Shown here piece after piece: positions 1 to 7,645 of a DNA stretch of 64,000 nucleotides. The stretch is from Fidelibacterota bacterium (lineage in GTDB: Bacteria; Fidelibacterota; Fidelibacteria; Fidelibacterales; Fidelibacteraceae): positions 28,120 through 92,119 of the forward strand of contig JAQVTR010000001.1 in the NCBI GenBank assembly GCA_028699915.1, given 5' to 3'. The notes below the pieces were generated by a model. The model ran no database searches and was not told where the DNA came from. It saw only the letters and a program-made list of their open reading frames with translations. Position numbers and translations under genes: made by a program. Within the stretch, counting starts at the first letter, position 1. Every line of letters begins with the position of its first letter.

Positions 1-280
1 GGCACTGCGAATCTTTCTTGTGCACCCGTTCTTTCTTTTCGCCGGAGATGGTGATGACGTTGTCCTTGACCGAAATGTCAATGTCGTTCTTCTTCATTCC
101 CGGTACCTCAAGATGCATCACATACTCATCCTCGTTTTCCTCAACCTCCACACGGGGCACCCAATGTACAGGTTCACTGCGCTCCGCACTGAAGAAAGGA
201 TCGCTGAAGAAGTCATCCAGCAGACTGTTGTAGAAACGGCTGACACCGTTTGTGGGGTAATTGCGTTTGGCCAGTAACAT
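1..280 (-). CDS. Hsp20/alpha-crystallin small heat-shock protein (C-terminus cut off by window)
   Basis: The first 93 residues of a small heat-shock protein, an ATP-independent chaperone that holds unfolding proteins. The N-terminus (MLLAKRNYP) leads through an FF-rich stretch (DDFFSDPFF) into the start of the alpha-crystallin domain, W-V-P-R-V-E-V, followed by LEVPGMKKNDI and ISGEKKER, which are family signatures. The rest of the domain and the I-x-I tail lie outside the window. The ATG at 278-280 is chosen because a perfect AGGAGG (287-292, minus strand) sits six bases upstream. A sigma-54-like promoter lies further upstream at 367-382. It is divergent from efp. Confidence 0.93.
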   Translation of the reverse strand, partial: MLLAKRNYPTNGVSRFYNSLLDDFFSDPFFSAERSEPVHWVPRVEVEENEDEYVMHLEVPGMKKNDIDISVKDNVITISGEKKERVHKKDSQC

Positions 281-366
281 AGCAAACCTCCTTTTTTATG
301 CGGCCCTTTAATGCCGCTTTTTTTACTTTTTTGTTTCTTCCGCTTTTCAACTTGCAACCCCTATCA

Positions 367-382
367 TGCCAAAAGCATGCCA
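367..382 (-). promoter_or_regulatory. Candidate sigma-54 (-24/-12) promoter of the Hsp20 gene
   Basis: On the minus strand the site reads TGGCATGCTTTTGGCA. It has GG and GC exactly ten bases apart, and matches the -24/-12 consensus TGGCAYR-N4-TTGCW with one mismatch in the -12 element. It would start transcription near 355, about 75 bases before the Hsp20 start codon. The gene for sigma-54 (rpoN) lies in this window. No enhancer-binding activator is encoded nearby, so the regulation is inferred. Confidence 0.5.
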
Positions 383-538
383 AATCTTTTCCGCCTGCCA
401 TAATGACGCATTTAATGCCCATCCCGACAAGCGTATTTGCGTGTCTGCCAATGTGGCACGTTTGCCGGACCTGCGTGGCGCTGCGGATCGATCCTGCAAA
501 AAAGTTTGTACGGCGGGAAATAAATTGCGCTTTCTTTG

Positions 539-567
539 TTGCCAATAATAATGCCGGTATGTAAATT
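539..567 (+). promoter_or_regulatory. Candidate sigma-70-type promoter of the efp-gcvH-gcvPA run
   Basis: TTGCCA at 539-544 (five of six matches to TTGACA) is separated by 17 bases from TAAATT at 562-567 (four of six matches to TATAAT). The predicted start is near 574, 20 bases before the efp ribosome-binding site GAAAGGA. The rest of the 326-base divergent gap (281-606) shows no other gene. Confidence 0.45.
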
Positions 568-606
568 ATTCCCTGAGACGGATCAAATATCTTGAAAGGA
601 GCAAAC

Positions 607-1173
607 GTGGCCTCAACAGCAGATTTCAGAACCGGGATGGTCATTGTCTATGACAACGAATTATACAAGATCGTCAGTTATCAGCACAGTAAAATGGGGC
701 GTGCCGGCGCAGTGGTGCGCACCAAAATGAAGAACCTGCTCAACGGCAGGGTTCTGGAAAACACCTTCCGCTCCGGTGAAAAGGTCGAGGAAGCGCGCGT
801 GGAAGCGAATTTTTATCAGTTTTTATACCGCGACGGGAACATGTATTACATGATGGACCCGGAAACCTACGAACAGATCCCGGTCGAAGAAAGTGTGATT
901 GGCGACGATTTCAACTACATCCGGGAAAATGACGAGGTTAAGGTACTGATGTATCAGGAACGGCCTATTGCCATTGAGCTGCCCGCTGCGGTGGAATTGA
1001 AGGTGACCTATACCGAACCCGGTGAACGCGGCGATACCGCCAAGACCAATGTCAAAAAACCGGCGACCCTAGAAACCGGAATGGAAGTCCAGGTCCCCCT
1101 CTTTATCAACGAAGGGGATATCATCAAAATCGACACACGGGACGGTTCGTATCTGGAGCGTGTGAATAAATAA
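607..1173 (+). CDS. efp: Elongation factor P
   Basis: Translation factor that enters the ribosomal E site and rescues stalling at polyproline. From the GTG at 607 the protein is 188 residues, the usual family length, and begins with the family-typical ASTADFRTG. GAAAGGA at 594-600 is the ribosome-binding site; a TTG at 592 would add five unconserved residues and overlap that site. The tip of the domain-I loop reads K-M-G-R-A-G-A, placing Arg at position 32 where lysine-modified EF-Ps have Lys. This resembles the Pseudomonas-type protein that EarP rhamnosylates; no earP is in the window. It is followed after 20 bases by gcvH. Confidence 0.96.
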   Translation: MASTADFRTGMVIVYDNELYKIVSYQHSKMGRAGAVVRTKMKNLLNGRVLENTFRSGEKVEEARVEANFYQFLYRDGNMYYMMDPETYEQIPVEESVIGDDFNYIRENDEVKVLMYQERPIAIELPAAVELKVTYTEPGERGDTAKTNVKKPATLETGMEVQVPLFINEGDIIKIDTRDGSYLERVNK

Positions 1174-1193
1174 TCCTCAAGGAAAGGAAAACC

Positions 1194-1571
1194 ATGAAAA
1201 TTCCAAAAGACCTGAAGTATGCGCAATCACACGAGTGGGTAAAGCTGGACGGCGATGTTGCCACCGTCGGCATTTCCGATTTTGCCCAGGGTGAACTGGG
1301 CGATATCGTATATGTCGATCTTCCGCAAACCGGCACGAAAGCCGTTCAGGGTGAAGCCTGCGGAACCGTTGAAGCCGTCAAAACGGTTTCGGACATCAAT
1401 GCTCCGCTTTCCGGAGAAGTGATCGAGGTGAACGAAGGGATCGAGGAAGAACCGACACTGGTCAACAGCGATTGCTACGGCAAGGGCTGGATCATGAAGA
1501 TCCGCATCAGCGACAAGTCCAAGCTGGATGAGCTGATGGATGCCGACGCTTACCGCGAATTTTCCGATTAG
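1194..1571 (+). CDS. gcvH: Glycine cleavage system H protein
   Basis: Lipoyl carrier that shuttles the aminomethyl group between the P and T proteins of the glycine cleavage complex. At 125 residues it has normal length. The lipoylation site is Lys63 in T-V-E-A-V-K-T-V-S-D, and the Glu-rich loop and YGKGW motif are present. The ATG follows a GGAAAGGAA ribosome-binding site. It lies between efp and gcvPA with short gaps, so the three are probably co-transcribed. The partner subunit gcvPB is 38 kb away, and gcvT is not in the window. Confidence 0.97.
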   Translation: MKIPKDLKYAQSHEWVKLDGDVATVGISDFAQGELGDIVYVDLPQTGTKAVQGEACGTVEAVKTVSDINAPLSGEVIEVNEGIEEEPTLVNSDCYGKGWIMKIRISDKSKLDELMDADAYREFSD

Positions 1572-1595
1572 TGCTTAATTACACCGGGGTGATGC

Positions 1596-2936
1596 ATGCC
1601 TTTTTTACCGCACGGACGTGATGATGTCCCGCAGATGCTGAAAAAGATCGGCGTACGGGATTTTGAAGATTTGCTCGGCAATATTCCCGAAGCGCTGAAA
1701 CGCGGGGTACGGCTGCAATTGCCCGAAGCGCTGAGCGAACTGGAGATCCAGCAGGAAATGCAGTCCCTTCTGGCAGAGAACCGCAGCTGCCATCAAACCG
1801 TCAGCTTTCTTGGCGGCGGCGCTTATGATCATTTTATTCCCAAAGCCGTCGATTTTATCGCCTCCCGTCCGGAATTTGCCACGGCCTACACGCCCTATCA
1901 GGCGGAAGTCAGCCAGGGCACTCTGCAGGTCATGTACGAATTTCAATCCATGATCTGCGCTTTAAGCGGCATGGATGTTTCCAACGCTTCCATGTATGAC
2001 GCCGCCACCGCAATGGCCGAAGCCGTGCTGATGGCGAGGAACATCACCCGTAAAAACACCGTGCTGATCTCCGCTGCCGCGCATCCTTTGTACCGGCAGA
2101 CTCTGAAGACTTACGCACACGCACAGAATATCCGCCTGATCACGCTCCCCCTTAAAGGCCTGATTACCGATCCCGCCGCCATTGCGGAAGCACCTATGGA
2201 AGATACGGCCGCGATTTTGATTCAAAGTCCGAATTTTTTCGGATGCATTGAAGATACTTTTGCACTTGCCGGCCTTGCCCATGCCGGGCAGGCCTTGTGC
2301 ATTCAGGGTGTCGATCCCATTTCCCTCCCCCTGCTGAAGACACCCGCTGAAGCCGGTGTCGATATTATCTTCGGCGAAGGCCAGTCCCTGGGAAATCATT
2401 TGAATTTCGGGGGACCCTATCTGGGACTTTTCGCCACACGCAAGGAATATATCCGCAAAATGCCGGGACGCATTGCCGGACTGAGCGAGGATTTGGAGGG
2501 GAAACGTGCTTTTGTCCTCACCCTTCAGACACGCGAGCAGCATATCCGCAGGGAAAAAGCGACCTCGAACATCTGCTCCAATCAGGCCCTCTGCGCGCTG
2601 GCGGCTACCGTATATCTTGCCCTGATGGGCGGCAGCGGGCTGCGCCGGGTCGCGGAACTCTGTCTGCAAAAAGCGCACTACCTTTACGACAAGATCATTG
2701 CGCTGCCGGGCTACGCTTCCGTTTCGGACGATCCCTTCTTTAAGGAATTTGCTGTCCGCACACCGGTCGCGGCCGCGGAGATCGTGGAAAAAGCGCCGGC
2801 AGCGGGATTCTTTGCCGGCATCGATCTGGGAATTTTTGATCCGCAGCGCAGGGATCAGCTTTTGATCGCCGTGACCGAGAAGCGCAGCCGCAAAGAGATG
2901 GATGATTTTACGGAATTTTTAAGCCGCTTTAAGTAA
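1596..2936 (+). CDS. gcvPA: Glycine dehydrogenase (decarboxylating) subunit 1
   Basis: N-terminal half of the split PLP-dependent P protein, which decarboxylates glycine and passes the aminomethyl group to lipoyl-GcvH. It is 446 residues, standard for the two-subunit form. Recognisable stretches are FLGGGAYDHFIP near residue 70, YTPYQAEVSQGTLQ, the MDVSNASMYD motif and GGPYLGLFA. It lacks the PLP lysine, which is carried by subunit 2 (gcvPB, 40539-41981). It follows gcvH by 24 bases. A GCGCC/GGCGC palindrome lies just after the stop. Confidence 0.97.
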   Translation: MPFLPHGRDDVPQMLKKIGVRDFEDLLGNIPEALKRGVRLQLPEALSELEIQQEMQSLLAENRSCHQTVSFLGGGAYDHFIPKAVDFIASRPEFATAYTPYQAEVSQGTLQVMYEFQSMICALSGMDVSNASMYDAATAMAEAVLMARNITRKNTVLISAAAHPLYRQTLKTYAHAQNIRLITLPLKGLITDPAAIAEAPMEDTAAILIQSPNFFGCIEDTFALAGLAHAGQALCIQGVDPISLPLLKTPAEAGVDIIFGEGQSLGNHLNFGGPYLGLFATRKEYIRKMPGRIAGLSEDLEGKRAFVLTLQTREQHIRREKATSNICSNQALCALAATVYLALMGGSGLRRVAELCLQKAHYLYDKIIALPGYASVSDDPFFKEFAVRTPVAAAEIVEKAPAAGFFAGIDLGIFDPQRRDQLLIAVTEKRSRKEMDDFTEFLSRFK

Positions 2937-3065
2937 ACCTGCGCCCCGGGCGCGGCGGACCAGACCGACGCTTATGAATTCCCGGAAATCCATTACGCAG
3001 TGAAAAATGTTTCTTTCCGCAAATAGAAGTGTTATTATTGTTTGGTTTACATAATGCGTCCGGCC

Positions 3066-3094
3066 GCGCCCGGGATTTTTCCGGGAGCGCTTTT
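3066..3094 (+). terminator. GC-rich hairpin with short T tail between gcvPA and gmhA
   Basis: CCCGG at 3070-3074 minus one base pairs with CCGGG at 3081-3085 around a T-rich loop, extended by flanking GCG/CGC, and followed by TTTT at 3091-3094. It could end the gcv transcript or act in the gmhA leader. The T tail is short, so the call is tentative. Confidence 0.35.
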
Positions 3095-3126
3095 AAAGGA
3101 AGCCGGCTATGATCATGAGGTAGCGT

Positions 3127-3696
3127 ATGGTAAAGACATTCCGGGAAATACAGGAATTGCTGCAGCGCCTGCAGACCGACACGGCGTATCAGCAGGCATT
3201 GGACGCGGCACTAAAAACAATGATCCGCGCTCTGAAGAACGGCAATAAGATCCTCTGGTGCGGCAACGGCGGTTCCGCCGCCCAGTGCCAGCATCTGTCC
3301 GCCGAACTGGTCGCCCGTCTCCGTTATACACGTCCGGCGCTGGCTTCGTTGGCGCTGACTGCGGATACAGCCTTTTTAACCGCCTGGGTCAACGATAACG
3401 CCGACAGCCGGCACCTGTTCAGCCGGCAGATCGAGGCGCTGGGAAATTCCGGTGATGTCCTGGTCGCGATCAGCACCAGCGGCAATTCTCCCAACATTCT
3501 TTCCGCGCTGGAAAGCGCCCGCGAGAAGGGCATGAACAGCGTACTTCTGAGCGGTAAAGGCGGCGGCAGGGCAGCGGGACTGGCAGACCTGGTTTTAATC
3601 GTTCCTTCCGAATGTACACAGCGCATCCAGGAGATCCATATCATGACCGGCCATTACGTCTGCGAAAAGATCGAGGACGCTTTCAGAAGCGCATAA
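3127..3696 (+). CDS. gmhA: Sedoheptulose-7-phosphate isomerase (SIS domain)
   Basis: Converts sedoheptulose 7-phosphate to D-glycero-D-manno-heptose 7-phosphate, the first step towards the ADP-heptose of the LPS inner core. It is 189 residues with a single SIS domain. CGNGGSAAQCQHLSAEL (residues 45-61) gives the phosphate-binding loop and the family's zinc ligands His56 and Glu60. STSGNSPN is the second SIS motif. QRIQEIHIMTGHYVCE near the end carries the C-terminal Gln/His pair. The related DnaA-binding DiaA cannot be fully excluded. It is first in a tight operon with xerD, an M50 protease and rsgA. Confidence 0.88.
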   Translation: MVKTFREIQELLQRLQTDTAYQQALDAALKTMIRALKNGNKILWCGNGGSAAQCQHLSAELVARLRYTRPALASLALTADTAFLTAWVNDNADSRHLFSRQIEALGNSGDVLVAISTSGNSPNILSALESAREKGMNSVLLSGKGGGRAAGLADLVLIVPSECTQRIQEIHIMTGHYVCEKIEDAFRSA

Positions 3697-3701
3697 AGGT
3701 C

Positions 3702-4604
3702 ATGCTGCGAACTTTTCAGGATTTCATTTATCATCTTCAGGGAGAGCGACAGCTTGCCACCAATACGGTAAGTTCCTATAAAAACGACATCCTCCGTTAT
3801 CTGCAATTTCTGGAAACGCTGGGTATCAAAAAGCCGGAAGCGATCCGCGAAGAAATGATCATCCGTTACCTGGAATCCCTAAGCCGTATTCCGCTGGCGC
3901 CCAGCAGTCTCGCAAGAAACTTATCTGCGATCCGCATGTTTCACCGTTTCATGGTCAATGAAGCCTACTGTCCCAAAGACGTCAGTGAAAATATCGATAC
4001 GCCCAAACTGCCGAAACGCCTCCCAAAGGTGCTGGATATTCCCGATATCGAGGCGATCTTTGAGGTTATTGATATCAAAAGCGACGCCGGCTTGCGCGAC
4101 CGCGCCCTCTTGGAACTGCTGTACGGAAGCGGCCTGCGCATCTCGGAACTCCTGGACTTGCGCATCCCCTTTCTGATGCTTGAAGAGGGCTGGGTTCAGG
4201 TGATCGGCAAAGGTTCAAAGGAGCGGGTCGTTCCTTTCGGAGATGAGGCCCGGGACTGGCTGCAACGCTATCTTCGCCATGTACGTCCGGAATTTGCACG
4301 CAGCATTCAGGCGGAAGATTACGTATTCCTTAATCAGCGCGGGGCGCCCCTGAGCCGCATGGGCGTCTGGAAGATCATTCAGAACTACGTCCGGCTTGCA
4401 GGTATCGACAAAGCCGTCAGTCCGCATGTATTCCGGCATTCCTTTGCCACACACCTGCTGGAGGGTGGCGCGGATCTGCGGGCCGTTCAGGAGATGCTGG
4501 GACATTCGGACATTGCCACCACGCAGATCTACACGCACCTCGACCGCAATTATTTGAAAGAAGTGCATAAAACCTTTCATCCACGGGAAAAATTTCAAAA
4601 ATGA
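3702..4604 (+). CDS. xerD: Tyrosine recombinase XerC/XerD
   Basis: Site-specific recombinase that resolves chromosome dimers at dif. It is 300 residues from the ATG at 3702, which begins at the SAM-like DNA-binding core (F-Q-D-F-I-Y-H-L-Q-G-E-R). A longer reading would overlap gmhA by 85 bases. The catalytic set is visible: Arg in GSGLRISELL, Lys in GKGSKERVVP, H-x-x-R in HVFRHSFATHLLEGG, His in MLGHSDIATTQ, and the nucleophile Tyr in QIYTHL. XerD is more likely than XerC by overall pattern, but the two are hard to separate. Its stop overlaps the next start (ATGA). Confidence 0.9.
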   Translation: MLRTFQDFIYHLQGERQLATNTVSSYKNDILRYLQFLETLGIKKPEAIREEMIIRYLESLSRIPLAPSSLARNLSAIRMFHRFMVNEAYCPKDVSENIDTPKLPKRLPKVLDIPDIEAIFEVIDIKSDAGLRDRALLELLYGSGLRISELLDLRIPFLMLEEGWVQVIGKGSKERVVPFGDEARDWLQRYLRHVRPEFARSIQAEDYVFLNQRGAPLSRMGVWKIIQNYVRLAGIDKAVSPHVFRHSFATHLLEGGADLRAVQEMLGHSDIATTQIYTHLDRNYLKEVHKTFHPREKFQK

Positions 4605-5248
4605 GTAGTAATATTCTAAATATTATGGCGATGATCCTCCCCATTCTTCTCAGCCTGACCGTGCACGAATTCTCGCACGGTTACGTCGCCTGGCGTTTTG
4701 GCGACAATACGGCAAAAAGCATGGGGCGGCTTACCCTGAATCCCCTTTCGCATATCGATCCCATCGGCATGCTGATGCTCTTTGTAGTCGGCATGGGCTG
4801 GGCAAAACCGGTCCCGATCAATATCCATGCCTTCCGCCACCCCAAACGGGACCTTGCCCTTTCGGCGGCCGCCGGACCGGCATCCAATTTTTTGATGGCC
4901 GCAGTCACCGGTCTGTTCTTCCGGGTTTTTCCCGGACTTGTTCCCCTGGGTGGCGATACGGGAATTCTGTTGTTTCTGAAACTCAATCTCTTTTATTTTC
5001 TGCTGATCAACGTCGGGCTCGGGATCTTTAACCTTATTCCCATTCCGCCCCTGGACGGCAGCAAGATCCTGCGGGGATTTCTGCCGGACGGCAAAACCTA
5101 TATCATTGATTACATGGAACGTTACGGCGGTTTTTTCCTTTTCGGTATCGTGCTTCTGGGCCGCGCAATCGGTTATCCGGTCTTCAGCCGACTGATCGGT
5201 CCCCTCATCTACGGACTTGTCCGTTTCTTCAGCGGAATAAGCGTATGA
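4601..5248 (+). CDS. Small site-2 protease family (M50) membrane metallopeptidase
   Basis: Intramembrane zinc protease of the M50 family, 215 residues with about five or six membrane segments. The zinc motif is HEFSH (His22, Glu23, His26) in the first helix, and the third ligand motif is N-L-I-P-I-P-P-L-D-G-S-K. There is no PDZ domain, unlike rseP at 20315-21385. The conserved S-M-G-R-L-T-L-N-P matches the short, widespread bacterial subfamily, whose substrate is generally unknown. It overlaps xerD and rsgA by four bases each, so translation is coupled. Confidence 0.9.
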   Translation: MSSNILNIMAMILPILLSLTVHEFSHGYVAWRFGDNTAKSMGRLTLNPLSHIDPIGMLMLFVVGMGWAKPVPINIHAFRHPKRDLALSAAAGPASNFLMAAVTGLFFRVFPGLVPLGGDTGILLFLKLNLFYFLLINVGLGIFNLIPIPPLDGSKILRGFLPDGKTYIIDYMERYGGFFLFGIVLLGRAIGYPVFSRLIGPLIYGLVRFFSGISV

Positions 5249-6300
5249 AAAAACAAAAGCTCCATATCCCCCGCGAATATGCGGAAATTCCGCTTCCCGC
5301 CGTGGCGGCCTGTGTCGGCCGGGTCATTGCGGAACACCGACAGCGTTACAATGTGCAGAGCGAACAGGGTGTCTATGCGGCAGGGGTCAGCGGAAAAATG
5401 CTGTTCCTCGCGGATTCCGGCGAAGCCCTTCCCGCCGTCGGCGACTGGGTGGTCCTGATTCCCTCGGATAGCGCAACGGCCGTGATCGAAACCGTTTTGC
5501 CGAGAAAAAGCGCCCTGATCCGGCGACTCAGCGGCCGCACGGACTCCGGACAGCTGATCGCCGCAAACCTCAATGCCGCCTTTATTGTCATGGCCGGCGG
5601 CGAGGATTTCAACATCAACCGCATGGAACGCTATCTTTCCATCATCCATGAGGGAGGAATAAAGCCTTACCTTGTTCTGAACAAAAGCGATCTTTTCGAT
5701 GCGGAAACACGCAAAAATTACATCGCCGCAATCGGCGAACGCCATCCGGACCTGCCGCTGATCACTCTTTCCGCAAAATCCGGCGAAGGGGTCATTGATA
5801 TCATTAAAACCCTGATTCCGGGCAATACCTATTGTTTTCTGGGTTCCTCCGGAGTTGGTAAATCAACCCTGATCAACCTGATCGCCGGCGAAGAACGTCT
5901 TCCTACCCGTCCGCTTAGCGACGCCAGCAGTAAAGGCGTGCATACGACGACGTTCCGGGAACTGGTCGAACTGAACAACGGGAGTTATCTGATCGATACG
6001 CCCGGTTTGCGGGAGGTGGGACTGACCGCTGCGGATGCCGGCATTGAACAAACTTTTGGGGATATCGTCGCCATTGCGGAACATTGCCGTTTCCGCGACT
6101 GCAGCCACCTGAATGAACCCGGCTGTGCCGTGCGTGCAGCGATCAGTGACGGTCGGCTGTCCCCCGATAAATTTGAAAATTACCTGCGATTGAGAAAAGA
6201 ATCCGAGCACTACCAGATGGAAGATTATCGCCGCCGCCGGCAGGAACGGCAGTTCACGAACATTCTGCGGGAATACAAACGCATAAAAAAGAAGACCTGA
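5245..6300 (+). CDS. rsgA: Ribosome small-subunit biogenesis GTPase RsgA
   Basis: Circularly permuted GTPase that assists late 30S maturation. At 351 residues it shows an N-terminal OB fold (about 20-95), the permuted G motifs NKSD and then GSSGVGKST starting at Gly200, DTPGLRE, and the C-terminal zinc finger C-R-F-R-D-C-S-H-x5-C. The order G4 before G1 confirms the permutation. It is the last gene of the gmhA-xerD-M50-rsgA operon and overlaps its neighbour by ATGA. The basic C-terminus (RRRRQERQF) is usual. Confidence 0.96.
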   Translation: MKKQKLHIPREYAEIPLPAVAACVGRVIAEHRQRYNVQSEQGVYAAGVSGKMLFLADSGEALPAVGDWVVLIPSDSATAVIETVLPRKSALIRRLSGRTDSGQLIAANLNAAFIVMAGGEDFNINRMERYLSIIHEGGIKPYLVLNKSDLFDAETRKNYIAAIGERHPDLPLITLSAKSGEGVIDIIKTLIPGNTYCFLGSSGVGKSTLINLIAGEERLPTRPLSDASSKGVHTTTFRELVELNNGSYLIDTPGLREVGLTAADAGIEQTFGDIVAIAEHCRFRDCSHLNEPGCAVRAAISDGRLSPDKFENYLRLRKESEHYQMEDYRRRRQERQFTNILREYKRIKKKT

Positions 6301-6414
6301 CCGCCGGCCGGGCATAATGGAAGGCGGGCAAAGTACAAGGGATAAAGCCGGAAATTACTTGCATCTGGTTTTCTTAGGGGAACAGGATCCCGGGTATGGA
6401 ATTATTCCGGAAAT

Positions 6415-6450
6415 TCAACCCCAAACCCTCAACCCTCAACCTTAACCTTA
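6415..6450 (+). repeat. Degenerate heptanucleotide repeat
   Basis: About four units of a 7-base repeat related to AACCCTC/AACCTTA lie just beyond the end of the YitT-family gene. Similar heptamer tracts occur at 24531-24575 and 49985-50031. No coding potential. Confidence 0.6.
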
Positions 6451-7329
6451 TTCCTCATTAAGGGTAGTCTGCGCACGGAAACCCTCGCCCTGCATAATGG
6501 AAACATTGGTGACCGTAACAAAGGCGGAGGGGTCCTCCTGCTTGACAATACGGCGTATCTGTTCGATCTGCCGGGTGGCCACCACGCAATAGAGGGTCAT
6601 CTTTTCCCGGTTGCTATACAAGCCTTTGGAAATATTCGCCGTCACGCCGCGCTTAACTTCTTCGATGATCCGACCGGCGATCCTTTCCCCGTTCATGGTA
6701 ATAACGGTAATGGCCTTTTCGCTGGGATTGCCTTCAATGATAATATCCACGATCTTGGATGAGATCACCAGGGAGATCAGACAGAAAAGGATCAGGTCCA
6801 CATTCCTGAAAACCATACCCACGCTGATGATAATGATCGTATCGATCACAATAAAGGAATTGCCCAGGGAAATGTGCAGGTATTTGTTCATGATCCGCGC
6901 GATGATATCGCTGCCGCCGGTGGTCCCGCGGCCCTTCATAATAATACCCAGTCCGATGCCAAGCAGCAAGCCGCCGTAAATTGCCGCCAGCATCGGCTCG
7001 TGCGTTGCAGGAGGAATATCAATGATCACATCGATAAGATCGGTAAAAATGGATATCCAGAAAATACCCCAGAGTGTTTTTAAGCCGAATTTTTTTCCAA
7101 AAACACGGACCCCGATAAGGAAGAGCGGGATATTCATTGCCAGCATGGTAATACCGGCCCTCCAGCCCCAAACATGGTAAAAAATGGTCGATATACCCGA
7201 TATGCCGCCGGCGGAGATCTTATTGGGGATCAGAAAGAACATCAGCGCCGAGGCCATGATCAGCGAGCCTACAACAATGGTGATATAGTCAATGACATTT
7301 TTACGTTTTATCACATCGCGTTCGGACAT
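6448..7329 (-). CDS. YitT family membrane protein (DUF161 + DUF2179)
   Basis: Integral membrane protein of unknown transport or regulatory role. Residues about 10-200 hold five or six hydrophobic segments (DUF161), including F-L-I-P-N-K-I-S-A-G-G-I-S-G and G-R-G-T-T-G-G-S-D-I-I-A. A soluble C-terminal DUF2179 domain (about 205-285) is related to nucleotide-binding folds. The length of 293 residues is typical. The ATG at 7329 is chosen because GGGGAGG lies five bases upstream; a GTG two codons earlier is less likely. It stands alone, with 316 bases upstream. Confidence 0.88.
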   Translation of the reverse strand: MSERDVIKRKNVIDYITIVVGSLIMASALMFFLIPNKISAGGISGISTIFYHVWGWRAGITMLAMNIPLFLIGVRVFGKKFGLKTLWGIFWISIFTDLIDVIIDIPPATHEPMLAAIYGGLLLGIGLGIIMKGRGTTGGSDIIARIMNKYLHISLGNSFIVIDTIIIISVGMVFRNVDLILFCLISLVISSKIVDIIIEGNPSEKAITVITMNGERIAGRIIEEVKRGVTANISKGLYSNREKMTLYCVVATRQIEQIRRIVKQEDPSAFVTVTNVSIMQGEGFRAQTTLNEE

Positions 7330-7645
7330 AAACACCTCCCCGTAAATTGTCGGAATATAGGATAATTCCCCTCAAACGGGTATTGATTTTTGTGCAAACC
7401 GCGTTAAATGAGCGGCAGTAAAAAAATACCAAAATAAGCATTCGGAAGCTGCGGAAAAACCGGGCTTTCCTCCCCGCTCTAAGGAAGGCGCGGAAAACTT
7501 AAGCGGTGTTTGCGCCCGGGCGGTAATCTTCTATTAATAGCGGTGTAATTGATATCGGCAGCGTTGCAGCCTTTCCCAAAAAGGCGATAGGTATCCCGGT
7601 TAAAACAAATCCCTCCAAAAAGCCGGGATCAGAATATGCCGGCCT
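7330..7645. other. Intergenic region with no gene recognised
   Basis: The 316 bases upstream of the YitT-family gene contain its ribosome-binding site at one edge and the putative terminator of the LptG-like gene at the other. No conserved protein reading frame, RNA gene or riboswitch was recognised between them. Confidence 0.6.
7617..7643 (-). terminator. Putative intrinsic terminator of the LptG-like operon
   Basis: Reading the minus strand, GCCGG and CCGGC form a stem around a 12-base loop, followed by TTTTT. It begins just after the stop of the permease gene, as expected for an operon end. Confidence 0.55.

Noticed and set aside
2941..2960. Terminator after gcvPA at the GCGCCCCGGGCGC palindrome
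   Set aside because: It has almost no loop and no T tail.
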